A stretch of 64,000 nt of DNA from Alkaliphilus peptidifermentans DSM 18978 (GTDB lineage: Bacteria > Bacillota > Clostridia > Peptostreptococcales > Natronincolaceae). Below the pieces are notes generated by a model. The model saw only the letters and a program-made list of their open reading frames with translations, was not told where the DNA came from and searched no databases. The DNA lies in NCBI RefSeq assembly GCF_900101495.1, contig NZ_FMUS01000028.1, positions 1-64,000 on the forward strand, in the 5' to 3' direction. Made by a program: the position numbers and the translations under genes. This document shows positions 44,225 through 51,747 of the stretch, in pieces (position 1 is the first letter of the stretch; each line of letters starts with the position of its first letter).

Positions 44225-44603
44225 AGTACTGCTCCCTTTCTAGGGTTCCATAGCTGGTTGGGGTCTCCCACAAAACTATTTTTTGAATGAAATAGTCTTC
44301 ACCCTTCAATGATTCATCTAACCTCTCAAAAATCCATACCAGCATATTTTCACAGGTGGGATTAAAGTCAAACACGTCGTTTAAGTAACGATGATCCAGC
44401 TTTAGTAAAATTTCCTTTTTTACAAGCTCTTTTAAATCATTAAAATCCATCACCATACCTCTATAGTCAATCCTTCCACGAATAGTTATTTCCATTCTAT
44501 AGGTATGTCCATGAAGATATTTACAATCTCCATCATAATCATCTAATTTATGGGCACTGTCAAAGGTAAAAATTTTAGTAACATCTATTAGCTTATTATT
44601 CAT
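44211..44603 (-). CDS. queD: 6-carboxy-5,6,7,8-tetrahydropterin synthase
   Basis: A 130-residue PTPS-family protein that makes 6-carboxytetrahydropterin from dihydroneopterin triphosphate. The zinc histidines are in FDSAHKL and LHGHTYRM, and the DHRYLND and CENMLVWIFE motifs are present. The start overlaps the stop of the activase gene by 8 bp, so the dehydratase-like pair and the que genes form one tightly coupled operon. Confidence 0.95.
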   Translation of the reverse strand: MNNKLIDVTKIFTFDSAHKLDDYDGDCKYLHGHTYRMEITIRGRIDYRGMVMDFNDLKELVKKEILLKLDHRYLNDVFDFNPTCENMLVWIFERLDESLKGEDYFIQKIVLWETPTSYGTLEREQYYAEN

Positions 44604-45375
44604 TATTCTTCATTCCTTTCTTTAAAAAGCCCAAATAGCAACATCCAATTGCTCCATTTAGTTGAGGATACTTTGGAATTATAACATGCTTATCTTCCTG
44701 CTGTAAGAAATGTATAATTGCTTCGTTTTCTGCTACACCACCAGCTAGAATCAAAAGCCTTCCCCTGAGTTTTTGAAGCTGTGGTTGTATTCTCTTAAAT
44801 AAAGCATAATTGATTCCAGCAGCCAATTGAGACAATGGGGTTCCCTGGGCTATCTCACCTATTAATTCAGATTCTCCAAAAACTGCACAGGTACTATTTA
44901 GATTTACTGGATTTTCATAGTGCTTCATGAGATCATCCAAAGGAATTTCTAGTATATTGGACATATTCTCTAAATATCGCCCACTGGAGGCAGCACATTT
45001 ATCATTTAAAAGCATGTCAGTTATGATTCCCTTCTCCACTTTAATTATCTTAAAATCCTGTCCTCCTATATCAAGCAAAGTAAAATCTTCCTCTCCAGTC
45101 TGGCATAGAGCACCATAAACATGAGCCTTTAATTCGTTAATAATTAATGCTCCTGCTATTTGTAGATTATTTCTACCATAGCCAGTACTGATGATATTAT
45201 CATAATCAGAGAGGCCCAGTTGAGATAAATTGATATGGATTTCTCCATCTATCATTTTACTGAAATCCCTGTAAAACTTCATTGTGCTAATTATTTCTGT
45301 TTTTATTAGAATATCATCTTTAAAGCAGGCTATTTTTACTGCTCTACTGCCAATATCTATCCCTAGTTGCTTCAT
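44596..45375 (-). CDS. ATP-dependent dehydratase activator (BadF/HgdC-type activase)
   Basis: A 259-residue ASKHA-fold ATPase of the 2-hydroxyacyl-CoA dehydratase activator family. It starts LGIDIGSRAVKIA and has LLDIGGQDFK. The two cysteines that bridge a dimeric [4Fe-4S] cluster are in DKCAASSGR and STCAVFGESE. Such activases push electrons to a partner Fe-S protein at very low potential using ATP. The partner is encoded directly upstream. Here the pair lies in a que operon, which is unexpected. Confidence 0.9.
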   Translation of the reverse strand: MKQLGIDIGSRAVKIACFKDDILIKTEIISTMKFYRDFSKMIDGEIHINLSQLGLSDYDNIISTGYGRNNLQIAGALIINELKAHVYGALCQTGEEDFTLLDIGGQDFKIIKVEKGIITDMLLNDKCAASSGRYLENMSNILEIPLDDLMKHYENPVNLNSTCAVFGESELIGEIAQGTPLSQLAAGINYALFKRIQPQLQKLRGRLLILAGGVAENEAIIHFLQQEDKHVIIPKYPQLNGAIGCCYLGFLKKGMKNNE

Positions 45376-45382
45376 AAGCCCG

Positions 45383-46372
45383 TCACTCCTTTAAATCCTT
45401 TAGCATATCTATGAAGGACTCTAATCTCAATTTTGTACGGGCATCGCCTTTTTCAGGATAGTCCCCTTCTATTGTTAATACAGGTACCTTTAAGGATTTT
45501 TTAATAATAATATCCTCTATTCCTCTATGGCAAAAGCTTTGAGTATAGTGAATAATACCATCTAATCTTCTATTATTAATCTCTTCCTTAATTTCAGTTA
45601 ATCTACCCTGTAGATCATATGGATATGTGAAATTTAAATACATATTAAAGATATTAGTATCAATGGTTTCCTTAGCCATTGTAAATGCCCTTTGAACCTC
45701 GTTAAATACGATTCTACCCCCGTTTTCCTCCACCAAATGATATAAATCACTAATATTAGGCGGGACGCCAATATATCCAAGTCTTATTTCATTGGAGGGA
45801 AATGGTTTTCTTCCTTCTATATCTTGTATGGCTTCCTCTAATTCATTCAAAAATACTTTTGGATCTCCATTGAAGTCGCTGCATGACACCTGCCATAGAT
45901 GATTTTCAAAGCCTGTAGCTTGATTGGTTTTCCAGGTTAGCTCATCTAGATACTTTACTCTTTGCCTTATGGGATACAATTCCCTCTTCATATCATCTAC
46001 AGCCTCAAGCCTGACATTGAAATGATCCATTAAATGATTTATCTCTTCTATCATCGATTGATACTGCTTTTTTTGTGGAAAACCAAAGAGAATTACCTTT
46101 TTACCCTTTGACCTCCATACTTCTATTAATGATTTTGTGTTGGAGCAATCGCCTTCTGTAACTCCTACAATATAGTCTATATCCTCCAACATAGCTACTC
46201 CATATATCCCCTTAATACATGCACAAAGGTTTCTAGGAAAGCCTTCTATTTCAGAATAATTCATATATTTGGTGCTATTACCTAAAACAAATATATTGTT
46301 AAGGTCCACTGGAGTAACTCCAGCAGCGTATAATACTTCAACAGGTACAGTTGTTGTTATTCCCACCTTCAT
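45383..46372 (-). CDS. 2-hydroxyacyl-CoA dehydratase-like Fe-S protein (HgdB/YjiM-type)
   Basis: A 329-residue protein of the HgdB/YjiM family. Likely cluster cysteines are in NLCACIKG, EGDCSNTK and SFCHRG. It is shorter than the two-cluster YjiM proteins (about 380-430). The ATG 46372 is used because GGAGAGGAG lies just upstream; a longer frame to 46429 begins with unrelated residues. With the adjacent activase it should be an ATP-driven reductase. No other dehydratase subunit, CoA-transferase or acid-degradation gene is nearby. It is the first gene after a preQ1-type riboswitch. Confidence 0.88.
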   Translation of the reverse strand: MKVGITTTVPVEVLYAAGVTPVDLNNIFVLGNSTKYMNYSEIEGFPRNLCACIKGIYGVAMLEDIDYIVGVTEGDCSNTKSLIEVWRSKGKKVILFGFPQKKQYQSMIEEINHLMDHFNVRLEAVDDMKRELYPIRQRVKYLDELTWKTNQATGFENHLWQVSCSDFNGDPKVFLNELEEAIQDIEGRKPFPSNEIRLGYIGVPPNISDLYHLVEENGGRIVFNEVQRAFTMAKETIDTNIFNMYLNFTYPYDLQGRLTEIKEEINNRRLDGIIHYTQSFCHRGIEDIIIKKSLKVPVLTIEGDYPEKGDARTKLRLESFIDMLKDLKE

Positions 46373-46421
46373 AAGACATCTCCTCTCCATAAAGAAATTC
46401 CCAACGATTATAAAATTTATA

Positions 46422-46453
46422 AAAAACAAAAAAGACTACTATAATTAGTAGCC
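46422..46453 (-). terminator. Attenuator terminator of the que operon leader
   Basis: On the minus strand GGCTACTA-ATTA-TAGTAGTC followed by TTTTTT, about 50 bp before the first gene. It is the regulated terminator of the riboswitch leader. Confidence 0.8.
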
Positions 46454-46473
46454 TCGGATTTTTAACGATTTTA

Positions 46474-46493
46474 AGCCACTAAGATTAGTAGCT
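46474..46493 (-). promoter_or_regulatory. Alternative (antiterminator) hairpin
   Basis: On the minus strand AGCTACTAA / TTAGTGGCT form a hairpin. The right arm can also pair with the GGCTACTAA of the terminator's left arm, so the two states exclude each other. Confidence 0.55.
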
Positions 46494-46544
46494 AAAGTTA
46501 ATATTTTTGCACAATAATAAAGCACTCAAATTTAATTGGTTATG

Positions 46545-46584
46545 CCTTAGTTTTGTTTAAGGACAGGAGGCTTTCGAACTGTCC
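46545..46584 (-). ncRNA. preQ1-I riboswitch aptamer (candidate)
   Basis: On the minus strand: stem GGACAG / CTGTCC enclosing loop TTCGAAAGCCTC, then the A-rich tail TTAAACAAAACTAAGG. This is very close to the preQ1-I aptamer of Thermoanaerobacter tengcongensis, whose tail reads TTAACAAAACAAGG; the CC in the loop can pair with the final GG. An attenuator lies downstream and queDE-folE-queC follow, the expected targets. Two more short hairpins (46586-46599 and 46596-46626) precede it. Confidence 0.8.
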
Positions 46585-46634
46585 AGATACTAATGTATCA
46601 CAAGAAGCTATTTAATTCAAGTGATAAGTCAAGA

Positions 46635-47519
46635 TTAATCTATAGCTTTTAGTTTAACAGCATGATGATATTTTTTCTCTTGAGGGTTTATTTCTTCTAA
46701 TATATTTAATAGAATATTCTCTGCTTCTTCCATGTTTTTAGGTATACCTAAACCATAACCTTTTCTTTCAAGCCTTGAAAACAACTCAGTCAGAATAGGA
46801 GGTTCTAGCTTTGCCCTTTTAATAACATCAACATTACTGAAAATCTCCATGGGTGATCCAGCAGCTATAATATTACCGCTGTCGATAACATAAATTTTAT
46901 CAGCAATCTCAGGCACTACATTTATATCATGGGTTGTGGTTATAGTAGTAATTCCATGGGCACTGTTTAGATGATTTAAGAGGGATACCATCTCCGTCTT
47001 AGATTTTGGGTCAAGGGATTCAAAGGGCTCGTCCATAATTAATATTTCTGGCATCATTACTATTGAACCGGCTAGTGCCACCTTTTTTTTCTGACCACCA
47101 CTTAGGTAGTGGGGTATTTTTTCTAGAATATCAGCAATTCCTAAGCTTTCAGCAACATTACGAACCATCTCATCTATTTCATTTTTACTTAAACCTTCGT
47201 TTCTGGGGGTAAATGCAATATCATCATAAACTCTAGGGCCAATAATTTGTTCATCTGCATTTTGAAATACAACACCAATTTTTTTTCTAATAGTATTGAA
47301 ATTTTTACTGGGTTGTAGGCCCATTACTTCCACTATTCCATCTACTGGTTTGAGAAGTCCAAGAATATGTGATAATAGAGTGGTTTTTCCTGCACCATTA
47401 GGCCCAAGTATCACTATTCTTTCACCCTTAAAAACTTCAAAATTTAAACCGCAAATATTTACCTCTGTTTTATCAGGATAAATATGCTTTAAGCATTGTA
47501 CCTTTATTAAAGGCTCCAT
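46635..47519 (-). CDS. cbiO: Cobalt/nickel ECF transporter ATPase
   Basis: A 294-residue energy-coupling ATPase with Walker A LGPNGAGKTTL, signature YLSGGQKKKVALA and Walker B ILIMDEPFESLDP. It powers metal uptake with CbiM and CbiQ. The ATG 47519 is used because GGTGAT lies 3 bp upstream inside the end of cbiQ (13-bp overlap); a longer frame to 47591 is unrelated sequence. No clear terminator follows, and the next gene's leader starts soon after, so readthrough toward the riboswitch is possible. Confidence 0.93.
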   Translation of the reverse strand: MEPLIKVQCLKHIYPDKTEVNICGLNFEVFKGERIVILGPNGAGKTTLLSHILGLLKPVDGIVEVMGLQPSKNFNTIRKKIGVVFQNADEQIIGPRVYDDIAFTPRNEGLSKNEIDEMVRNVAESLGIADILEKIPHYLSGGQKKKVALAGSIVMMPEILIMDEPFESLDPKSKTEMVSLLNHLNSAHGITTITTTHDINVVPEIADKIYVIDSGNIIAAGSPMEIFSNVDVIKRAKLEPPILTELFSRLERKGYGLGIPKNMEEAENILLNILEEINPQEKKYHHAVKLKAID

Positions 47520-48220
47520 GGTATCACCGTCCCTAATAATATTATAACAGAGAAAAAGATAAGTAAAACATCTCTTCCCTTTAATGGCCAATTATCTGAT
47601 GTGATGGGAATACCACCATTGTAGCCTCTAAGGGTATATATTTGATACATCCTGTCATTCATGTCATAGGAATGAATTATCATAATACCAAGGGCACCAG
47701 CAATATTTTTAATATTCTTAACTAAATTAAAGGATCTATATCCGCCTCTTAGCTTCATGCTCTTTAATAGATTTTCCATTTGCTCAATTAAGATAAAAAC
47801 CGAACGGTAGGTGAATAAAAATATATCCACTAAAAGTTTAGGTAAAAACTTTGATAATAGTGCAAATATATCAACATAAGGGGTTGTTGTAATTAACAAT
47901 ATCATTGTTAATGCAGCCCCACTGGCCTTAAGTATAACGATTAAGCCAAGAATATATGATTGCTGCAATCTTATAAATGCAAATAACAAAGAAAAAAATA
48001 AAGGATATAAAACGAGGTGAAAAACCTTATTATAGGGAATTTTTCCTATGGCAAATAAAATCAAAAGTATTAATATTAACCCCGACAATTTATATATGTT
48101 ATTACTAATTATAAAAGATGCCAAGACCAATAAAGAAAATATAGATTTTGAGACAGCCCTCATTCTATGAAGAGGGCTATCTGTGGTATTGGATAAGTAA
48201 TCTATTTCAGCTATATGCAT
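47507..48220 (-). CDS. cbiQ: Cobalt/nickel ECF transporter transmembrane protein
   Basis: A 237-residue membrane component with five or so helices. The coupling motif with SMKLRGGYR (Ala-Arg-Gly-like box) contacts the ATPase. The gene lies 18 bp after cbiM and overlaps cbiO. Together they form an ECF-type metal importer; cobalt and nickel forms cannot be told apart by this subunit. Confidence 0.92.
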   Translation of the reverse strand: MHIAEIDYLSNTTDSPLHRMRAVSKSIFSLLVLASFIISNNIYKLSGLILILLILFAIGKIPYNKVFHLVLYPLFFSLLFAFIRLQQSYILGLIVILKASGAALTMILLITTTPYVDIFALLSKFLPKLLVDIFLFTYRSVFILIEQMENLLKSMKLRGGYRSFNLVKNIKNIAGALGIMIIHSYDMNDRMYQIYTLRGYNGGIPITSDNWPLKGRDVLLIFFSVIILLGTVIPWSL

Positions 48221-48238
48221 TCCTATACCTCATTTCTA

Positions 48239-49324
48239 TTATAAAACATTTGATTTAGATACTAAGTCCGGTCGAATTTTTGTAAAGAAACCTACTATAG
48301 CTGCAGTACCCAAGGATTCTACAGCGATTGCTACAGCGATTAATAAAATTAAAGCACTCCATCCTGTTAAGAATAAGTATTTTGTATCAGAAACATTATG
48401 ATGATGGTGATCATCTTCAATTTCAAAGCTTAGTTCCTGACCATCACTAGATATTAGCTTCATATCAAATTCATCTGGATGATGCTCTAAAAATATTATG
48501 TACTCCCCTTCTTCGTCGACAGTAATTTGGTATATGGTTTGGGTCTCATCTAGCTCTAACTTATAGCCAACCTTATCTCTTATAACAATAGTATTTTCTT
48601 TTGTTAATGTAGCTACACCTTCTTCTATAATTCCTTCAGCCAATTCCTCCTCATGTTGATGCTCCTCCTCTAAATGATCCTCGTGCTTTAGAAATACAAT
48701 ATTTACATATTTATCTTCGCTTTCTTCAAAAATCAATTGATGGGAGCCTTCCTCTAAATCAACAATACCATGCCATTCAAACAATTCGTCATCATGTTCG
48801 TGTCCATGTCCATAGGCATGATGATGGGGTATTGCCTCATTGAAATCTACAGAAAAGCCTACCAGTAATGCCATTATAGTTAAGGAAGCCACCAATGCCA
48901 TAGAAGTGGCTAAAATAATACTTGTTAGCTGCTTTAACTTTTTTGAGAACAATGAAAATAAAAAGTAGCCTAATAAAACTTCAGAACCTATAACTAAGGT
49001 ATTTAACCCTACCAGAGTTATTCCCCCATGCCCAAATAAGGCCAGCATTATATTTACAATGAATACAGCCAAAAAACCTAACTTTGGACCAATTAAGATA
49101 CCTGTAAGAACAGCTAAGCTTAAATGTACGGGAATAATACCAAGGGGCACAGACATACCAATAAGCATGATAGCTGCAGCTAATCCTGTTAGGGGAATTT
49201 TCTTCCTAACTTCCTCCCCTTTAATTCCCTTAAGTAATACAAACATGATGGTAAAGGTAATAATATATCCTCCTACCCACCAAGCAAATGGAATTATTCC
49301 ATCTGGGATATGTATATGACTCAT
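48239..49324 (-). CDS. cbiM: Cobalt/nickel-binding ECF membrane protein with a large His-rich insert
   Basis: A 361-residue CbiM/NikM-type protein, longer than the usual 220-250. The N-terminal HIHIPDGIIP holds the metal-ligand histidine. About 150 residues (near 170-320) are inserted before the last helix and are rich in His and acidic residues, for example HHHAYGHGHEHDDE and DDHHHHN. This segment probably faces outside and binds Ni or Co. The C-terminal helix follows, so the small subunit CbiN/NikN may be replaced. Regulated by the operators upstream. Confidence 0.88.
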   Translation of the reverse strand: MSHIHIPDGIIPFAWWVGGYIITFTIMFVLLKGIKGEEVRKKIPLTGLAAAIMLIGMSVPLGIIPVHLSLAVLTGILIGPKLGFLAVFIVNIMLALFGHGGITLVGLNTLVIGSEVLLGYFLFSLFSKKLKQLTSIILATSMALVASLTIMALLVGFSVDFNEAIPHHHAYGHGHEHDDELFEWHGIVDLEEGSHQLIFEESEDKYVNIVFLKHEDHLEEEHQHEEELAEGIIEEGVATLTKENTIVIRDKVGYKLELDETQTIYQITVDEEGEYIIFLEHHPDEFDMKLISSDGQELSFEIEDDHHHHNVSDTKYLFLTGWSALILLIAVAIAVESLGTAAIVGFFTKIRPDLVSKSNVL

Positions 49325-49365
49325 ATAAATTCCTCCAATCTTTTTACTATTATATGTATGTTACC

Positions 49366-49386
49366 AAATGCATATGATTTGCATTT
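49366..49386. promoter_or_regulatory. Metal-responsive operator copy 1 (Fur-family type)
   Basis: AAATGCATATGATTTGCATTT contains the 7-1-7 palindrome TGCATAT-G-ATTTGCA typical of Fur-family boxes. It lies 12 bp upstream of a TATAAT (49349-49354, minus) of cbiM, overlapping the -35 area. Confidence 0.6.
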
Positions 49387-49403
49387 TGCTCTTAAGTCTA
49401 TAA

Positions 49404-49424
49404 TAATGCATATGATTTGCATTT
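49404..49424. promoter_or_regulatory. Metal-responsive operator copy 2
   Basis: Same 15-bp core TGCATATGATTTGCA repeated 38 bp further upstream (49407-49421). Exact duplication with the same orientation argues for a real binding site. Confidence 0.6.
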
Positions 49425-49667
49425 GCAAATATAACTTAAGTATTACCCGAATATATCATTTCTAAACATCGTTACTATTAATACAACTAAAAATTATCCA
49501 TAATAAGTTGAATTACTCCTGTTAATATTGGATAGTATAAATAAAAGATATACTAAACTACTTCTATCAAACACATAAATAATAGGCGTCTTTTTAGTGT
49601 AATTTATAAACTAATATGATATTATATAATGGAAATACATAATACATTAATAGGAGGTATTAAAGCC
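49425..49667. other. Intergenic region upstream of the aminotransferase gene
   Basis: No gene seen. AT-rich; it should contain the plus-strand promoter of the aminotransferase gene. Confidence 0.3.
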
Positions 49668-50864
49668 ATGAATTTTTCAAAGAGAATTACTTCCATGCAA
49701 GAATCTCCAATTAGAAAGCTTGTTCCATATGCACAGGGAGCAAAGGCACAGGGCAAGAAGGTCTATCACTTAAATATCGGACAACCCGATATTGAAACAC
49801 CAGATTCTTTCATGGAATCAATTAGAAGCTTCGACGAAAAGGTACTGGCATATTCACTATCACAAGGAATGCCTGAACTTATTGACGCTATGATTAATTA
49901 TTATAAGAAGTATGATATGGATTTTGAACAAGATGACATTCTAATCACTAATGGTGGCTCAGAGGCTCTTTTATTCTCTATAATTGCTGTTGCAGATGCA
50001 GAAGATGAAATTCTTGTTCCAGAGCCTTTTTATACAAATTATAATGGATTTAGCTCAGCCGTTGATGTTAAAGTTGCATCAATAACGTGTAAAGCTGAAG
50101 ATGGATTCCATTTACCAGATAAGAAGACAATTGAAGAGGCTATAAATCCAAAGACAAAGGCTTTCGTACTTTCTAACCCAGGGAATCCTACTGGTGTTGT
50201 ATACACTGCTGAAGAAGTTCAAATGCTGGCAGATTTGGCTAGAGAGTATAATTTATTTATTATTGCAGATGAAGTTTACAGAGAGTTTGTATACGATGGA
50301 TTAGGTTATACAAGCTTTGGAAATATAAAAGAGGTTGAGGATAGAGTAATCATCGTTGATAGTGTATCTAAGAGATACAGTGCTTGTGGTGCAAGAATAG
50401 GCTCTATTGCATCTAAGAATAAAGAGCTTATGAAACAAATTTTAAAGCTATGTCAAGGTAGATTATGTGTGCCAACCCTAGAGCAGATAGGTGCTATTGA
50501 GCTTTATAAAACACCAGAAGACTATTTTGAAAGTGTAAATAAAGAATATGAAAAGAGAAGAAACATTGTTTATGAAAGTTTGAATGATATTCCAGGGGTA
50601 TTATGTAAAAAGCCTACAGGAGCATTTTATGTAAATGCCAAGCTACCAGTTGATGATGCCGAGAAGTTTACCATTTGGATGCTAAAAGAATTTGATGTTG
50701 ATGGTGAAACTGTTATGCTTGCACCATCAGAAGGCTTTTATGCAACCAAAGGTTTAGGAAAAGATGAAGCCAGAATAGCTTATGTTTTAAATGAAAATGA
50801 CCTAAAGAAAGCTATGAATATTTTAAAGAAGGCCATTGAGAATTATCCTAATCGAACAATATAA
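49668..50864 (+). CDS. Pyridoxal-phosphate aminotransferase (aspartate aminotransferase type)
   Basis: A 398-residue fold-type-I aminotransferase. Seen are LNIGQPDIETP, the substrate-site NPGNPTGVVYT, the cofactor aspartate in IIADEVYREF and the Schiff-base lysine in VDSVSKRYSACGARIGS. Aspartate is the most likely donor, but tyrosine or alanine aminotransferases are close. The start is ATG 49668, 10 bp after AGGAGG; an upstream frame from 49629 lacks a site. A terminator follows. Confidence 0.9.
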   Translation: MNFSKRITSMQESPIRKLVPYAQGAKAQGKKVYHLNIGQPDIETPDSFMESIRSFDEKVLAYSLSQGMPELIDAMINYYKKYDMDFEQDDILITNGGSEALLFSIIAVADAEDEILVPEPFYTNYNGFSSAVDVKVASITCKAEDGFHLPDKKTIEEAINPKTKAFVLSNPGNPTGVVYTAEEVQMLADLAREYNLFIIADEVYREFVYDGLGYTSFGNIKEVEDRVIIVDSVSKRYSACGARIGSIASKNKELMKQILKLCQGRLCVPTLEQIGAIELYKTPEDYFESVNKEYEKRRNIVYESLNDIPGVLCKKPTGAFYVNAKLPVDDAEKFTIWMLKEFDVDGETVMLAPSEGFYATKGLGKDEARIAYVLNENDLKKAMNILKKAIENYPNRTI

Positions 50865-50874
50865 ATAAATTATA

Positions 50875-50910
50875 AATCAAAATGAAGCCCGTAGGCTTCT
50901 TTTTGATTTA
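50875..50910. terminator. Terminator after the aminotransferase gene
   Basis: GAAGCC-CGTA-GGCTTC with flanking AAATCAAAA / TTTTTGATTT arms and a T run. Confidence 0.9.
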
Positions 50911-50967
50911 TATGATTACAAAGACTGATTAAATAAATAATAAATCAATCATTAATTTTTATTGAAA

Positions 50968-51579
50968 TCAGTATTTTATGCTGGTATTATTTTTACTAAA
51001 CATTCTTTCAAATAGAGATTTCTTTTGAGTTTGTTCTCTTTTCAGCTTGTCTTTTAATTCTGCAACTTCATATGATTTTTCCTTTACCTTCATTTTTAGT
51101 TTAGCATTTTCGCAAATCAATACATCTTTTTCTTGATTATTTAGTTGGTTCTTAAGTTCATCAATTTTTTCTGATAGCTCTGCAATTTCCTTTCTAGTAT
51201 CTATGTTTTTAATTGTTTCACTAACCTGCATACTCAGATATTGAGTAGCTTCCTTTATTAAAACATCGTAGTTTTTTTCCTCATTCCTGACTAATTTTAT
51301 GGGAGCAGACACAGCTACCTCTTTTTTAGTTTTGGAATCCATAGCTATTTTAGGAGATTTAAGAACCTGCTTTATTTGAGGATTTGTCAATCCTTTTTCC
51401 TGCATACTCTTAATATATAATAAATCCTCTAATTCCCTATAAGTAAAATATCTTCTATTGCCCGTGTCTCTAGGAATTTTTAGCTGAAATTCTTTTTCAT
51501 AAAACCGTATTACATGAGGTTTAAACCCTGTTAGTTCTGAAATCTCATTAATAGAATATACTTCATTGCTAGTTTTCAT
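50968..51579 (-). CDS. MerR-type DNA-binding protein with a long coiled coil
   Basis: A 203-residue protein. The N-terminal MerR winged helix (about 7-75) includes YSINEISELTGFKPHVIRFYE and NRRYFTYRELEDL. Residues about 110-190 form a charged coiled coil (KIDELKNQLNNQEKD, AELKDKLKREQTQKK). No metal or drug cysteines are evident. The layout recalls RacA, which links origin regions to the pole in sporulating Bacillus, but it could be an ordinary regulator. It is monocistronic. Confidence 0.75.
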   Translation of the reverse strand: MKTSNEVYSINEISELTGFKPHVIRFYEKEFQLKIPRDTGNRRYFTYRELEDLLYIKSMQEKGLTNPQIKQVLKSPKIAMDSKTKKEVAVSAPIKLVRNEEKNYDVLIKEATQYLSMQVSETIKNIDTRKEIAELSEKIDELKNQLNNQEKDVLICENAKLKMKVKEKSYEVAELKDKLKREQTQKKSLFERMFSKNNTSIKY

Positions 51580-51705
51580 ATCTACATTCCCCCTCTATAG
51601 TCTTTTTCAATAAACCATAGAGAATTTCCTTTACTGAAAAGGAACTTTCGTAATACAAATTCCAGCATTATTCATATTAATTCTTACATTTGTAATTCTT
51701 TTTAG

Positions 51706-51744
51706 ACAAAAGAAGAGAGGAAATTTAGTATTCCTCTCTTCTTT
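51706..51744 (-). terminator. Terminator after the first M42 peptidase gene
   Basis: AAGAAGAGAGGAA / TTCCTCTCTTCTT with an 8-base loop; on the minus strand TTTT follows. Confidence 0.88.
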
Positions 51745-51747
51745 ATA

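Noticed and set aside
49369-49421. NikR operator at cbiMQO
   Set aside because: The NikR half-sites (GTATGA...TCATAC with a 16-bp gap) are not present; the palindromes fit a Fur-type 7-1-7 form better.
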